Shown here: positions 43,192-52,613 of the stretch, one piece after another
Layout: each line of letters starts with the position of its first letter
Position numbering within the stretch: position 1 is the stretch's first letter
Source: Ruminococcus_G sp963594675
GTDB lineage: Bacteria; Bacillota; Clostridia; Lachnospirales; Lachnospiraceae
Direction: 5' to 3'
Assembly (NCBI GenBank): GCA_963594675.1
Contig: CAVBGA010000171.1
Location: 1-62,869, forward strand
DNA: 62,869 nt
Notes under the pieces: generated by a model
Told to the model about the DNA's origin: nothing
Database searches by the model: none
What the model saw: only the letters and a program-made list of their open reading frames with translations
Translations under genes and position numbers: made by a program

Positions 43192-44082
43192 TTAGTTATA
43201 GAATACAAATTTCTTTTCCAGCTTCTGCAGAATCACTGTTAAGATCATGATGAAAATCAACAACAGTACGATCATAGTGGAACCATAACCCTTATTATCA
43301 TAAGTAAATACATTTTCATAGTAGAGACACACAACAGATTGCACTTTAGGTAAAGCAATATTCGTCTTGTCAATCATCATATAAATCAGATCAAACACCT
43401 GCAAAGCTGCAATAATACGGGTCTGTACAATAAAAAATGTGGTAGGACTAACCAAGGGAACCGTTATATTAAAGAACTGGCGAATGCCACTGGCCCCATC
43501 AATATCTGCTGCCTCATAATAGTCATGGGGAATCTCCTGCAGACCACCGATAAAAAGCACCATGTTATATCCAATAATGGACCATACACCAACAACTGCT
43601 ACTGCAATCCATGCAATCTTAGGATCAGAAATCCAGCCAATATTCACATGGAAGATATGATTTAATAAACCAAATTGCTGATTATATAACCATTTCCAAA
43701 CCATAGCAACTGCTGCCGGAGCACATACCATCGGCAGGAAGAAAATCGTACGATATACAGATCTTCCCTTCATCTTGCGATTTAAGAAAACGGCAAGTAC
43801 CAAAGCAATAACCACCGAAAACGGTACTTCAATAATTGCATATTTTACTGTATTCCATAAGGATTGCCAAAAATCCGATTCCGTACAGATACGAATATAA
43901 TTATCCAAACCAACAAAGGTATTGCCCTTACCAAAGTCACCTGTTTTGAAGAAGGACATATAAATGGTCTTTGCTATAGGATAAAAATTCAGTACCAGCA
44001 ATCCTATGATGGTTGGTGCAACAAAGGCGAGACCCCAAATAGCTTCATTCTTTTGTGCCTTAGTCATCTTCGCTTTTTTCAA
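43192..44082 (-). CDS. Carbohydrate ABC transporter permease (MsmF/RafF-like)
   Basis: The permease of about 296 residues has six hydrophobic segments and the MalF-type loop (YEAADIDGASGIRQFFNITVPLVSPTTFF). The start is uncertain. TTG 44082 has AGGAGG at correct distance, whereas GTG 44088 lies almost on top of it. It follows the binding-protein gene by 73 bases. Confidence 0.9.
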   Translation of the reverse strand: MKKAKMTKAQKNEAIWGLAFVAPTIIGLLVLNFYPIAKTIYMSFFKTGDFGKGNTFVGLDNYIRICTESDFWQSLWNTVKYAIIEVPFSVVIALVLAVFLNRKMKGRSVYRTIFFLPMVCAPAAVAMVWKWLYNQQFGLLNHIFHVNIGWISDPKIAWIAVAVVGVWSIIGYNMVLFIGGLQEIPHDYYEAADIDGASGIRQFFNITVPLVSPTTFFIVQTRIIAALQVFDLIYMMIDKTNIALPKVQSVVCLYYENVFTYDNKGYGSTMIVLLLIFIMILTVILQKLEKKFVFYN

Positions 44083-44155
44083 ATGCACCTCCTCCTTTCA
44101 TAAAACATTACAGGGCTGTATTTTTCGGAAATACAGCCCTGCGGTTACCAGAAGA

Positions 44156-45490
44156 TTACTGTGTTTCCTCTGCTAAATATCCATTCATCATCTCAGCTAC
44201 GGACTTGCAAGTATCTGCCATTGTAGATGGATCATTCCATGCATTTACAAAGTACTGTTTTGCTTCCTCACCCCATACAGAAGAACGAGAATATGCAAAC
44301 ATTACCAATGAACTTCCGTCCTCTGTAACATCCAGGTATGGCTGCAAATCAAATTTGTCTGTACAGTTTACCCAAGCATCAGATGTTCCCTGATAAGCAC
44401 TCATAGTAACTCCCAGCTCTGCCTGTCTTGTCTGACCCTCCTCAGAACACAGATAAGAAATCAGGTCATATGCAGCATCAGGATCAGAACAATCTGCAGA
44501 CGCAGACCATGCCAAACCATTGTAGATAGAAACTCGTTCTCCATCATCTACCTGGCCATTACCATTTGCATCATAGTAAGGAATCTCTGCAACACCCCAA
44601 TCAGAAGCATTGTCATACTCCATCAAAGCTGGAACTCTCCAGGATCCCAACAGTGCCATTGCAGATACTCCTGAAGAGAAGATATCTGTGTCACCTGTCT
44701 CAGCCATAACAGACTGTGCAGGCATGGTATCCTTTACCATCTTTCCTACCATTTCCATAGCTTCGATGGTTTTTTCATCATCATAACCAGATTTATCACG
44801 AGTGTCGTTGATTACATATCCACCATAGGAGTAAATCAGATTATAGTAGAACTCCTGGTTCGAATCTGTATTACCGGTCAATCCGTACTGAGAACCATCA
44901 TCCTTAGTTAACTTTTTCGCATTCTCATAAAGGTCATCCCAAGTCCATGTATTGTCCGGATAATCCAAACCAGCCTCATCGAACATGGTCTTATTGTACC
45001 AAAGAGCAACTGTATCATAATCTTTTGGAATACCGTAATGAGTACCGTCATCCTGAGTATAAAGTTCAACGATATCCTGATAATAGTTATCCATATTCAT
45101 ATCGTCGTCATTATCAATATAATCATTCAGATTCAAAAGCAACTCAGCATCCATATATTTCTGGATATAATTAGAATGCATCCAGAACACATCTGGCATC
45201 TCTCCGCCGGAAGCACCTGCCTCCAAAAGTGTCCAGTAGTTATCCCAGTCAATTACCTCGACTTCAACCTTCTTACCGGATGTCTCTGTCCACTCATCAC
45301 AGATGGTCTGAATTCCATCTTTCTGATTTGCATCCCAAATCTTTACCTGAAGGGCATCATCACTACTGCTACTACTGCTACTTTCTTCAGAACTGCTGTC
45401 AGCGGAATCTCCACTTCCACCACAACCAGCAAGCATTCCCATTGCCATAGATGCTGCCAGAACTAAGGCCATGATTTTTTTCAACTTCAT
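44156..45490 (-). CDS. Sugar ABC transporter substrate-binding lipoprotein (MsmE/RafE-like)
   Basis: The 444-residue lipoprotein has signal MKLKKIMALVLAASMAMG with lipobox LAGCG and a Ser-rich linker. A family 1 extracellular binding fold follows (VKIWDANQ, GGEMPDVFWMH, YGIPKDYDTVALWYNK, TWTWDDLYENAKKL). It heads the nine-gene minus-strand alpha-galactoside run. AAAGGAGA precedes the start. The ligand is inferred to be an alpha-galactoside oligosaccharide. Confidence 0.93.
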   Translation of the reverse strand: MKLKKIMALVLAASMAMGMLAGCGGSGDSADSSSEESSSSSSSDDALQVKIWDANQKDGIQTICDEWTETSGKKVEVEVIDWDNYWTLLEAGASGGEMPDVFWMHSNYIQKYMDAELLLNLNDYIDNDDDMNMDNYYQDIVELYTQDDGTHYGIPKDYDTVALWYNKTMFDEAGLDYPDNTWTWDDLYENAKKLTKDDGSQYGLTGNTDSNQEFYYNLIYSYGGYVINDTRDKSGYDDEKTIEAMEMVGKMVKDTMPAQSVMAETGDTDIFSSGVSAMALLGSWRVPALMEYDNASDWGVAEIPYYDANGNGQVDDGERVSIYNGLAWSASADCSDPDAAYDLISYLCSEEGQTRQAELGVTMSAYQGTSDAWVNCTDKFDLQPYLDVTEDGSSLVMFAYSRSSVWGEEAKQYFVNAWNDPSTMADTCKSVAEMMNGYLAEETQ

Positions 45491-45943
45491 AGTTTTACTC
45501 TCCTTTTCCTAGTTTTTACATGATTTTGACTTGATAGGTTCATTGTAACCCTCCCAGCCCTATGTCAGTATAGTACATCGTGTGCAAGATATGGAAAAAT
45601 GTGTTCATTTTTTTTCAAAAATATCAAATTTTACATTTTAACTTATTCTTACAAAGGTCTTTTTCTTCTCTTTCTTCTATTATATACAATTTATTTTTCA
45701 TTTTTTTGTGCATCTTCACTATCCTTAGAAAACGGTTTCTTATTTTGTTTCTATTTTTTATGTTTTTATCCTTGTTTTTAATAACATTTTTCCTTGTGTA
45801 CCTTGTATACTTTTCTCATTTTATTGCCTTTTTTATTGTCCAAGTTTATAATTACAAGAAATGCAACTGCAATATCTCTAAGCATCTAAAAATACTGAAG
45901 ACAATACTAACTCACTACAACACTCTAAAAGAGGTGATTTACA
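45491..45943. other. T-rich divergent promoter region
   Basis: This 450-base spacer between the divergent binding-protein and AraC genes is very T-rich on the plus strand. An open frame crossing it reads as low-complexity Phe/Leu sequence and is not a gene. The one specific feature seen is the operator-like palindrome at 45727-45740. Confidence 0.6.
45727..45740. promoter_or_regulatory. cre-like operator in the alpha-galactoside promoter region
   Basis: AGAAAACGGTTTCT fits 12 of 14 positions of the catabolite-responsive element consensus TGWAANCGNTNWCA, failing only at the two end bases. CcpA repression of a sugar operon would make sense. The AraC activator site may also be nearby. Confidence 0.5.
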
Positions 45944-46885
45944 ATGGAGGCTCAATTTCTAAGAGAACGAGAGTCCCAAGTTATGAAATTTGTAACTGGA
46001 CTTCCCCGTAATGCCAACAGTGATTTCCCCAAAGATGAAATCGCAGACATCGAAAATACTTATTCCGGAACCGCCCCCTATCATGTAAATTATTGCGGAT
46101 TCGAAGACTGCTATCCTGGTTATCAATTTGGTCCGCATACCAGAACCTCCCATCTCCTACATGTAGTATTCTCAGGAAAAGGAAGTTACCATATTAGATC
46201 CTACGATTACGAAGTAAGCTCCGGCCAAATTTTTTATATCCCCCCAGGTGTCCAGACAGTTTATCGAGCAGATGATGAAACTCCCTGGAGTTATGGCTGG
46301 GTAGGTTTTAGCGGTTATCATTCGGAAGTTCTGCTTTCCCAGATGGGCTTCACTGATGATCGTTATGTCATTTCCTTAGACAATGCAGAACCCCTACACG
46401 GTTATATCGACAAAATCATGCAAACGCATAAACTCACCTATTCTAACGAACTCTATCGCACAGCAGAATTGTTAAATTTTTTTGCCTATGCTATTGAACA
46501 CACACAGGTTCGGCACATACACACCTTGAATTATTCCAAAAGTGAATATGCCCGAATTGCCGTGCGTTACTTAGATAGCAATTATATGCATCGCATTAAG
46601 ATTGCAGAATTAGCCGATTATATCGGCATTGACCGAAGCTATCTCACCAAGATTTTTTGTGAAGAATATCATCTTTCGCCTCAAGAATATCTCATTCGGC
46701 TTCGATTGGAAAAAGCAGAGCAAATGTTAAAAAATTCCTCATTACCCATTACTCAAGTAGCATTTCATGTTGGATATGAAGATCCTCTGGCCTTTTCCAA
46801 AATGTTCAAACAAAGAAGAAGTATCAGTCCTACAGAATACCGTAAGATATACCACGACGATATAATTTCTACAAAAAACGGGTAA
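45944..46885 (+). CDS. AraC family regulator (MsmR/RafR-like)
   Basis: The 313-residue protein has an N-terminal cupin sensor (YCGFEDCYPGYQFGPHTRTSHLLHVVFSGKGSY) and a C-terminal AraC domain with IAELADYIGIDRSYLTKIFCEEYHLSPQEYLIRLRLEKA and VAFHVGYEDPLAFSKMFKQ. The PGYQFGP..R..HLLH pattern is typical of MsmR-type activators of alpha-galactoside operons. It is divergent from the importer operon. It is followed after 14 bases by an acetyltransferase gene in one transcript. Confidence 0.92.
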   Translation: MEAQFLRERESQVMKFVTGLPRNANSDFPKDEIADIENTYSGTAPYHVNYCGFEDCYPGYQFGPHTRTSHLLHVVFSGKGSYHIRSYDYEVSSGQIFYIPPGVQTVYRADDETPWSYGWVGFSGYHSEVLLSQMGFTDDRYVISLDNAEPLHGYIDKIMQTHKLTYSNELYRTAELLNFFAYAIEHTQVRHIHTLNYSKSEYARIAVRYLDSNYMHRIKIAELADYIGIDRSYLTKIFCEEYHLSPQEYLIRLRLEKAEQMLKNSSLPITQVAFHVGYEDPLAFSKMFKQRRSISPTEYRKIYHDDIISTKNG

Positions 46886-46899
46886 AAGGAGAACCATTT

Positions 46900-47526
46900 A
46901 TGGATATTTATGAAACTATGCAATCCGGCAATTTATATCAAAGCAGCGATTCTAGCTTGCTGCAAGAACAAACGCAATTGGCCAATTTACTACATGAGTT
47001 TAATTGCAGTGCGCCCTTTGAAACTGAAAAACGTCTATCCTGCCTCAAAAAATTATTTGCAGAATTCGGAGAGGGATCCTATATCGAGCCGCCCTTTCAC
47101 GCTAATTGGTCTGGAAAACATATCCATTTTGGAAAAGGCATTTATGCAAATTTCAATCTTACTGCTGTTGATGATACTCATATTTATGTAGGAGATTATA
47201 CAATGTTCGGCCCCAATGTTACGCTAACCACAGCAGGGCACCCCATTGAGCCAAGTCTTCGTCAAGATTCTTACCAGTACAACTTTCCCATCCATATAGG
47301 AAAAAATTGCTGGATTGGTGCCGGTGCCATCATCCTTCCCAACGTACACATCGGAGACAACACCGTCATTGGCGCCGGAAGCATCGTCACACGGGATATT
47401 CCTTCCCATGTGGTAGCTGTTGGAAATCCTTGCCACGTCATTCGTGAAATTAATGAACACGATAGAGAATATTATTTTCAAAACCATAAAATAACGGAAC
47501 AACTTAAAAAAAATATCGGAACATAA
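46900..47526 (+). CDS. Sugar O-acetyltransferase (Maa/LacA-like)
   Basis: The 208-residue protein is a left-handed beta-helix acyltransferase, with hexapeptide repeats IHFGKGIYANFNLT...VGDYTMFGPNVTL and IGKNCWIGAGAIILPNVHIGDNTVIGAGSIV. Maa/LacA enzymes transfer acetyl from acetyl-CoA to maltose, glucose or galactosides, perhaps to remove non-metabolised sugars. The catalytic His is probably that in TAGHPIEP. AAAGGAGA precedes the start. Confidence 0.92.
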   Translation: MDIYETMQSGNLYQSSDSSLLQEQTQLANLLHEFNCSAPFETEKRLSCLKKLFAEFGEGSYIEPPFHANWSGKHIHFGKGIYANFNLTAVDDTHIYVGDYTMFGPNVTLTTAGHPIEPSLRQDSYQYNFPIHIGKNCWIGAGAIILPNVHIGDNTVIGAGSIVTRDIPSHVVAVGNPCHVIREINEHDREYYFQNHKITEQLKKNIGT

Positions 47527-47527
47527 T

Positions 47528-47595
47528 AAAACCTAAAAAAGAAAAAAACGCCATTCCATACACACAGAAAGACGTCTTTTTCTTTTTTAGGTTTT
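47528..47595. terminator. Bidirectional terminator
   Basis: A 19-bp arm beginning AAAACCTAAAAAAG (47528-47546) pairs with 47577-47595. The A- and T-rich ends suit termination on both strands between two convergent genes. Confidence 0.85.
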
Positions 47596-47645
47596 AAGGA
47601 AGTCCCAAATAAAATGGTTTTCAAATTGACATTGCTTTACTGCTA

Positions 47646-48539
47646 TCACAAGTAGATAGCATCTATCTTTTCTTGAATTTCTCTATCGGTCACATACTCT
47701 CTTTGATGACTTTCACGATATAAAGAAGGCAACACGCCTACCTCTTTTTGAAATACCCGTGAAAAATAATTCGCATCACCAAAGCCTGACAACTGTGCTG
47801 CCAAAGCCACTGTAAGGTCTGGCTGTTTAAGAAGTTCTTTTGCATATTTTAATTTTTGTTGACGCAAAAAACGCCCTGGAGAAATTCCTACTGTTTTGGA
47901 AAAAAGCCGTGTTAAATGTTCTGAGCTAACCCCTAGCCGATCAGCCACCTCACTCACACCATAGACTTGCCCGCACTCTTCTCTCATGATGCCTATAGCG
48001 GTCTCAACCAAGATAGGCAACCCTTTTGTCTCAACATAAGACTGATTCTTTTCATGTAAACGCATCAGCAAATGGTAGGATGCCGTCGAAAGTTCTTCCT
48101 CTGTCTCGCTAACACAAACTGCTTTTCGACATTCCTCTACATCCCCAAGACCATTTGGACAAAATGTTGCTCCACGAGCAATTAACCGATCTCCTATATT
48201 TTTTGCAAGTTCTCCTCTCAGGACAAGAAGTAACGCTTGAGCAGGAAGCTCGTTTGTTTTAATTCGACAGTCCGATTCCAGAGATAGTAAGATGGATTGT
48301 CCCTGATATAACTTTTCCTGTAGCTCTTGCAAACACACACAACCCTTTTTCACAGCAAGGATGCAATTTTCCAGCCCATCTCTCGCTATATTTGATGACA
48401 AATCAAATGTCTCACTTGCATCAAGAGAAATTTCGAATATATTTTCCACCCATACCAATTCTGGCATAGGAAATTCCTCTTCATGGCAAAATAAAATTTT
48501 CACTGGAAGGTTCTTCGAATCCTTCAAATTTACATACAT
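47646..48539 (-). CDS. AraC family transcriptional regulator downstream of the MsmK-type ATPase
   Basis: The 297-residue protein has a C-terminal AraC domain (VSEVADRLGVSSEHLTRLFSKTVGISPGRFLRQQKL and AAQLSGFGDANYFSRVFQKEVG). The N-terminal half is only loosely like an arabinose-type sensor. No Shine-Dalgarno precedes the start, and the gene lies 9 bases after the msmK-type gene. Translation may thus be coupled to that ATPase. Its target is unknown but is presumably sugar uptake. Confidence 0.88.
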   Translation of the reverse strand: MYVNLKDSKNLPVKILFCHEEEFPMPELVWVENIFEISLDASETFDLSSNIARDGLENCILAVKKGCVCLQELQEKLYQGQSILLSLESDCRIKTNELPAQALLLVLRGELAKNIGDRLIARGATFCPNGLGDVEECRKAVCVSETEEELSTASYHLLMRLHEKNQSYVETKGLPILVETAIGIMREECGQVYGVSEVADRLGVSSEHLTRLFSKTVGISPGRFLRQQKLKYAKELLKQPDLTVALAAQLSGFGDANYFSRVFQKEVGVLPSLYRESHQREYVTDREIQEKIDAIYL

Positions 48540-48548
48540 ATATTTATT

Positions 48549-49646
48549 TTAATGGCAAATCGCAGCCTCAGTCTCTTTATCAAATACATGGATTTTGTCA
48601 GCTTTAACTGCAATAGCAAACACAGATTTTTCCGCCGGTCGCACATGAGATGGCATACGTACAACAATATTACTGTCTGCACAAGTCATGTATAAATTGT
48701 TTTCAGAACCCATCATTTCCGCAACATCAACAATTCCAGAAATCACATTGTCCTTATTGGATTCACTTACTTCTTCAAAGTCCTCCGGGCGAATACCCAC
48801 TACAACTTCTTTTCCCGTATATACTTTCAGTGTTTTAGCCTTTTCTGCGTTAAGCGTCAAAGTAAAATTACCAAATTCAGCTGCAAGTCCATTACCTTTC
48901 TTAACAATTTTTGCATTAATAAAATTCATCTGAGGAGAGCCAATGAAGCCTGCAACAAACAAATTACAAGGATAATCATACAAGGTCTGAGGTGCATCAA
49001 ATTGTTGAATCACACCATCCTTCATAACACAAATACGATCTCCCATTGTCATCGCCTCAGTCTGATCATGAGTTACATACACAAAAGTAGTATCCAGTTT
49101 TTTATGTAATTTGCTAATCTCTGTACGCATAGAAGTTCTTAATTTTGCATCCAGGTTGGATAAAGGCTCATCCAAGAGGAATACCGCAGGATTACGAACC
49201 ATAGCACGTCCCAAAGCAACACGCTGACGCTGACCACCGGACAAAGCTTTAGGTTTACGATCTAAAAGTTTCTCCAAATCCAAAATTCTCGCCGCTTCAT
49301 GAACTTTTCTATCAATTTCATCCTTTGGTACCTTACGCAGCTGCAAGCCAAATGCAATATTTTTATATACAGACATATGAGGATACAATGCATAATTTTG
49401 GAAAACCATTGCTATGTCACGATCCTTGGGAGCAATATCATTTACCACACGGTCACCAATTTTCAGCTCACCGCTGGTAATATCTTCCAAGCCAGCAATC
49501 ATACGAAGAGTCGTCGATTTACCACATCCTGAAGGACCAACCAAAACAATAAACTCTTTGTCCTTAATCTCCAGATTCAAATCCGGTACTACCTCAACAT
49601 TACCCGGATAAGTTTTATTTACATGAGTAAATGTAATACTTGCCAT
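48549..49646 (-). CDS. Carbohydrate ABC transporter ATPase (MsmK/UgpC family)
   Basis: The 365-residue ATPase has Walker A GPSGCGKSTT, signature LSGGQRQR, Walker B VFLLDEPLSNLDAKLR, VTHDQTEAMTM and a C-terminal TOBE/regulatory region (VVGIRPEDFE). This is the shared energising subunit used by several carbohydrate importers in Firmicutes. The alpha-galactoside operon has permeases but no ATPase, so this protein probably serves it. GGAGG precedes the start. Confidence 0.93.
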   Translation of the reverse strand: MASITFTHVNKTYPGNVEVVPDLNLEIKDKEFIVLVGPSGCGKSTTLRMIAGLEDITSGELKIGDRVVNDIAPKDRDIAMVFQNYALYPHMSVYKNIAFGLQLRKVPKDEIDRKVHEAARILDLEKLLDRKPKALSGGQRQRVALGRAMVRNPAVFLLDEPLSNLDAKLRTSMRTEISKLHKKLDTTFVYVTHDQTEAMTMGDRICVMKDGVIQQFDAPQTLYDYPCNLFVAGFIGSPQMNFINAKIVKKGNGLAAEFGNFTLTLNAEKAKTLKVYTGKEVVVGIRPEDFEEVSESNKDNVISGIVDVAEMMGSENNLYMTCADSNIVVRMPSHVRPAEKSVFAIAVKADKIHVFDKETEAAICH

Positions 49647-49786
49647 TATCTTACCTCCATTTTCGTCTTATTGCCATTCCATATATTCACCTTATATCTT
49701 GTAAAACAAGAATAACATTACATCAATTACACCTTCAATAAGACTTTTTTGATCTTTTCCTGAAATTTTTGATTTACTTCTCTTGT

Positions 49787-49837
49787 ACCTACAGAATCTG
49801 CCACCGACAACTTACTCCAGATGCACGGCAACACAAA
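49787..49837. repeat. Dispersed 51-bp repeat, copy 2
   Basis: It aligns without gaps with 23238-23288 (41/51 identical). It lies directly beyond the minus-strand terminator at 49835-49865. Copy 1 has the same placement relative to a minus-strand terminator. The 49.65-49.95 kb spacer otherwise holds only the msmK-type upstream region. Confidence 0.6.
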
Positions 49838-49865
49838 AAGGACACCCTGCTTTCCGCAAGGCATC
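49835..49865 (-). terminator. Terminator of aminotransferase/dehydrogenase operon 2
   Basis: On the minus strand GGATGCC and GGTGTCC pair (with two G-U pairs), with TGC/GCA inside, and TTTTTG follows. Confidence 0.7.
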
Positions 49866-49946
49866 CTCTCATTTTCATTGCTTTATTATTTTTTGCCTTC
49901 ATCCCAACATCACTAAAGCTCCGCTGTGGGGATTGCTCCAACCACA

Positions 49947-51068
49947 TTAAAAAGCTGCCTGATATATCTTCAGGATATCTTCTTCACTCAACTCTACGTA
50001 ATTATTTTTCAACAGTCTCTGCTGGGTGGCAATGACATCTCCAGCGAAGGTTTTTAAGTCTTCTTCCTTTACACCAAAGCTTTTCAGAGGTTCTTTTTTC
50101 AGGACCTGATCCATCAAAGCATACAGTGCGTCCAAGGCTTTTTCTGGCTGGCATCCCAGAGCTTCTCCAATCAAGATTTCCAACTCATTGATACGGCCTA
50201 CTGGCTGGATTTCTTTGTATTTCATCATAACGTCCTTGAACATCAGCTGGTTGGACTGACCATGAGGAATATGATAAACCGAACCTAAAGGATAAGCGCA
50301 GGCATGTACCGCTGCGCATCCGGCATAGCCAAAGCCCACACCAGCCCAGTTAGAGGCTCTCAGAAAATCGGCGCTGTATTTCTTCCAAGCATCCTGTCCT
50401 CCCTCTTCTGTAGCTTTCTTCCAGCCTACCAGGATCAGCTTCAGGGCTTCGCTGGAAAAGATACGGGAAGTACTGCATCCATTAGGGCTCAGGAAGGATT
50501 CTACACTGTGCACCATGGCGTCAATAGAGGAAGTTGCAAAGATCTTGTAGGGCAGGGAATCCAGCATATTGGTGATCAAAACTGCCTGATCTGGAAGCAG
50601 AGCATCTGCTGCCAAGCCCATTTTTACGCCTTTGCTCACACGATTGATAACAGAAATATTGGTTACTTCGCTGCCAGTACCGCAACTAGTAGGGATTACT
50701 GTCAAAGGATGCTGCTGTTTTAATTCTCCAATATGATCATAGAGATCATCTACCTTATCCTGGGGGCCTGCTACAGCTACTGCTTTTGCAATGTCAATTA
50801 CCGTACCACCGCCAATAGCAATAATACGATTGTATTTTTTAGGGCGAAGGTCATCCAAGATGGCATCAATCATGCCATCTGTTGGTTCACCTTTGCCATA
50901 TTTCTCACGAAAAAGAGTCTGTACATTCAGAGAAAGAGGAGCTACATAATCATCATAGCTATGCTTACCGCAGAGAATCAGGTCATCTTCTCCCAATTCC
51001 GCTTCTTTGGCATAGTCCTGAAATGTCGCATATTCCTTAATTTCCGTCTTAATCGTAAAACCTTTCAT
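49947..51068 (-). CDS. 4-hydroxybutyrate dehydrogenase-like iron alcohol dehydrogenase (module 2)
   Basis: The 373-residue group III dehydrogenase has GGGTVIDIAKA, PTSCGTGSEVTNISV, LPYKIFATSSIDAMVHSVES and VHACAYPLGSVYHIPHGQSN with metal-ligand histidines. Its order of motifs and ending (QQRLLKNNYVELSEEDI) are close to what I recall of clostridial 4-hydroxybutyrate dehydrogenase. That enzyme reduces succinate semialdehyde to 4-hydroxybutyrate. It follows the GABA-type aminotransferase by 24 bases, so the two reactions fit in series. Recognition is by eye only. Confidence 0.85.
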   Translation of the reverse strand: MKGFTIKTEIKEYATFQDYAKEAELGEDDLILCGKHSYDDYVAPLSLNVQTLFREKYGKGEPTDGMIDAILDDLRPKKYNRIIAIGGGTVIDIAKAVAVAGPQDKVDDLYDHIGELKQQHPLTVIPTSCGTGSEVTNISVINRVSKGVKMGLAADALLPDQAVLITNMLDSLPYKIFATSSIDAMVHSVESFLSPNGCSTSRIFSSEALKLILVGWKKATEEGGQDAWKKYSADFLRASNWAGVGFGYAGCAAVHACAYPLGSVYHIPHGQSNQLMFKDVMMKYKEIQPVGRINELEILIGEALGCQPEKALDALYALMDQVLKKEPLKSFGVKEEDLKTFAGDVIATQQRLLKNNYVELSEEDILKIYQAAF

Positions 51069-51092
51069 TGCTTTCGCTCCTTTTTCCTATCT

Positions 51093-52463
51093 TTATGCCA
51101 TTGCTTCCTTCAAGGATTCCTCTACAATATCCAAGCCGCTTTCCATCTGAGCATCTGTCATGGTCAGAGGTGCCAGGAAACGAATGGTATTTCCTGCGAA
51201 ACCACAGGTCTCCAGAAGCAGACCCTTCTGCAGGGCATTTGCCACCAGTTTGTTGGCAATATCTGTTGCCGGCTCTTTTGCTGTTTTATCTTTTACCAGC
51301 TCCAAACCGATCATAGCACCAAGGCCACGAACGTCTCCGACTATCGGATATTTTTCCTTCAATCCCTGATAGCGTTTCATAACAACCTCGCCGATATGTC
51401 TTGCCTTTGCTGCATAATCGTCTCTCTTCATAACTTCCATAACCTTCAGGGCTGCTGCCGCTGCCACTGGGTTACCGCAATAGGTACCACCGATGGTTCC
51501 TGCCGGTGCTGCATCCATAATCTCAGCTCTGGCTGTGATTGCAGAAATAGGAAGTCCTGCTCCCATAGATTTTGCTGTAGTAATAATATCCGGAAGGCAT
51601 CCAGCCTCTTTCCAATACTCAGAAGCAAAATATCTTCCACTTCTGCAGTTACCACACTGTACTTCATCAGCGATCAAAAGGATGCCCTTCTCATCACAAA
51701 TTTTTCTGATTGCTTTTACCCATGCAATAGGAGCCGGAATAAATCCGCCCTCGCCCTGAATCGGCTCAACAATCATGCAGGCTACTTCATTTGCCGGAGC
51801 ACCTTCATCAAATACTCGATTGAGCTCGTTGATATAATACTGGATTGCCTCTTCCTCTGTATAACCCTTAGGAGCTCTGTAAAGGTAAGGATAAGGAGCT
51901 CTGTAAATGCCTGCCGGGAATGGTCCCATACCCAGGGCATAGGCTTTCTTTGCTGTCAAGGCCATGGTCAGGTTAGTTCTGCCGTGGAAAGCTCCGGTAA
52001 AGCAGATCACACTGCCTCTTCCTGTATAAGCCTTTGCAATCTTAATGGCATTCTCGTCACACTCCGCTCCGGAGTTTGCAAAATATGTTTTAATATGATC
52101 CCCTTTTACCGGCATCATTTCATTGAATTTCTCTGCCAGGGAAACATAACCGTCGTGAACATATACATTAAAGATGGTGTGAAAATATTTCTCTGTCTGC
52201 GCTTTTGCAGCCTCAATTACCTCTGGATGAGAATAACCGATATTCAGAACACCTACGCCTCCAACCCAATCCAGGAATTTATTGCCGTCCAAGTCCTCGA
52301 ACATAGCTCCGGATCCTTCTTTGATACAGATAGGATAAGTTTTACCGCACATTGCCTTGGGAATTGCTGCATCTCTTCTCTCCAAAAGGGCCTTTGATTT
52401 GGGGCCTGGTACCTGCTCTGTTACAATCTCCGGTATTGCTGTTGCTAATTCTGCTCTTGTCAT
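51093..52463 (-). CDS. gabT: Class III aminotransferase, 4-aminobutyrate aminotransferase-like (module 2)
   Basis: The 456-residue PLP enzyme has KALLERRDAAIPKAM...LDWVGGVGVLNIGYSHPEV and FANSGAECDENAIKIAKAYTGRGSVICFTGAFHGRT. It also has LIADEVQCGNCRSGRYFA and TTAKSMGAGLPISAI with the Schiff-base Lys. This layout is that of GabT. The ATG at 52463 follows AAGGAGGAG; an ATG at 52508 adds only a short poor leader. It probably converts GABA to succinate semialdehyde. Related amines such as 5-aminovalerate remain possible. Confidence 0.87.
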   Translation of the reverse strand: MTRAELATAIPEIVTEQVPGPKSKALLERRDAAIPKAMCGKTYPICIKEGSGAMFEDLDGNKFLDWVGGVGVLNIGYSHPEVIEAAKAQTEKYFHTIFNVYVHDGYVSLAEKFNEMMPVKGDHIKTYFANSGAECDENAIKIAKAYTGRGSVICFTGAFHGRTNLTMALTAKKAYALGMGPFPAGIYRAPYPYLYRAPKGYTEEEAIQYYINELNRVFDEGAPANEVACMIVEPIQGEGGFIPAPIAWVKAIRKICDEKGILLIADEVQCGNCRSGRYFASEYWKEAGCLPDIITTAKSMGAGLPISAITARAEIMDAAPAGTIGGTYCGNPVAAAAALKVMEVMKRDDYAAKARHIGEVVMKRYQGLKEKYPIVGDVRGLGAMIGLELVKDKTAKEPATDIANKLVANALQKGLLLETCGFAGNTIRFLAPLTMTDAQMESGLDIVEESLKEAMA

Positions 52464-52588
52464 AATCTTCTCCTCCTTAAGCATTTTATGAAAAGGAAAG
52501 AACGCCAAATAGAAAATCTCTATCCGACGTCCTTGTCAGTTTTTATTTCTTGTGTTAACTAGATTATAGCAATTTCAGCAAGCTTTCC

Positions 52589-52613
52589 TATATGTCTCGT
52601 ATACCAGATTACT
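52589..52613. promoter_or_regulatory. Promoter block shared by both module 2 units, site A
   Basis: GTATACCAGATTACTT on the plus strand corresponds to AAGTAATC-TGGTATAC on the minus strand, an extended -10 form. It recurs with one inserted base at 53911-53927. Here it lies about 130 bases upstream of the aminotransferase ATG, overlapping the pucR stop. Confidence 0.5.

Noticed and set aside
45580..46011. Open frame of 143 codons before the AraC gene
   Set aside because: Low-complexity Phe/Leu translation of a T-rich promoter region, no ribosome binding site, and overlaps the AraC start in another frame.
50733..52397. 554-codon open frame antisense to the GabT-like gene
   Set aside because: It is a long shadow frame over a gene with full family motifs; the translation is Cys/His/Ile-rich without domains.
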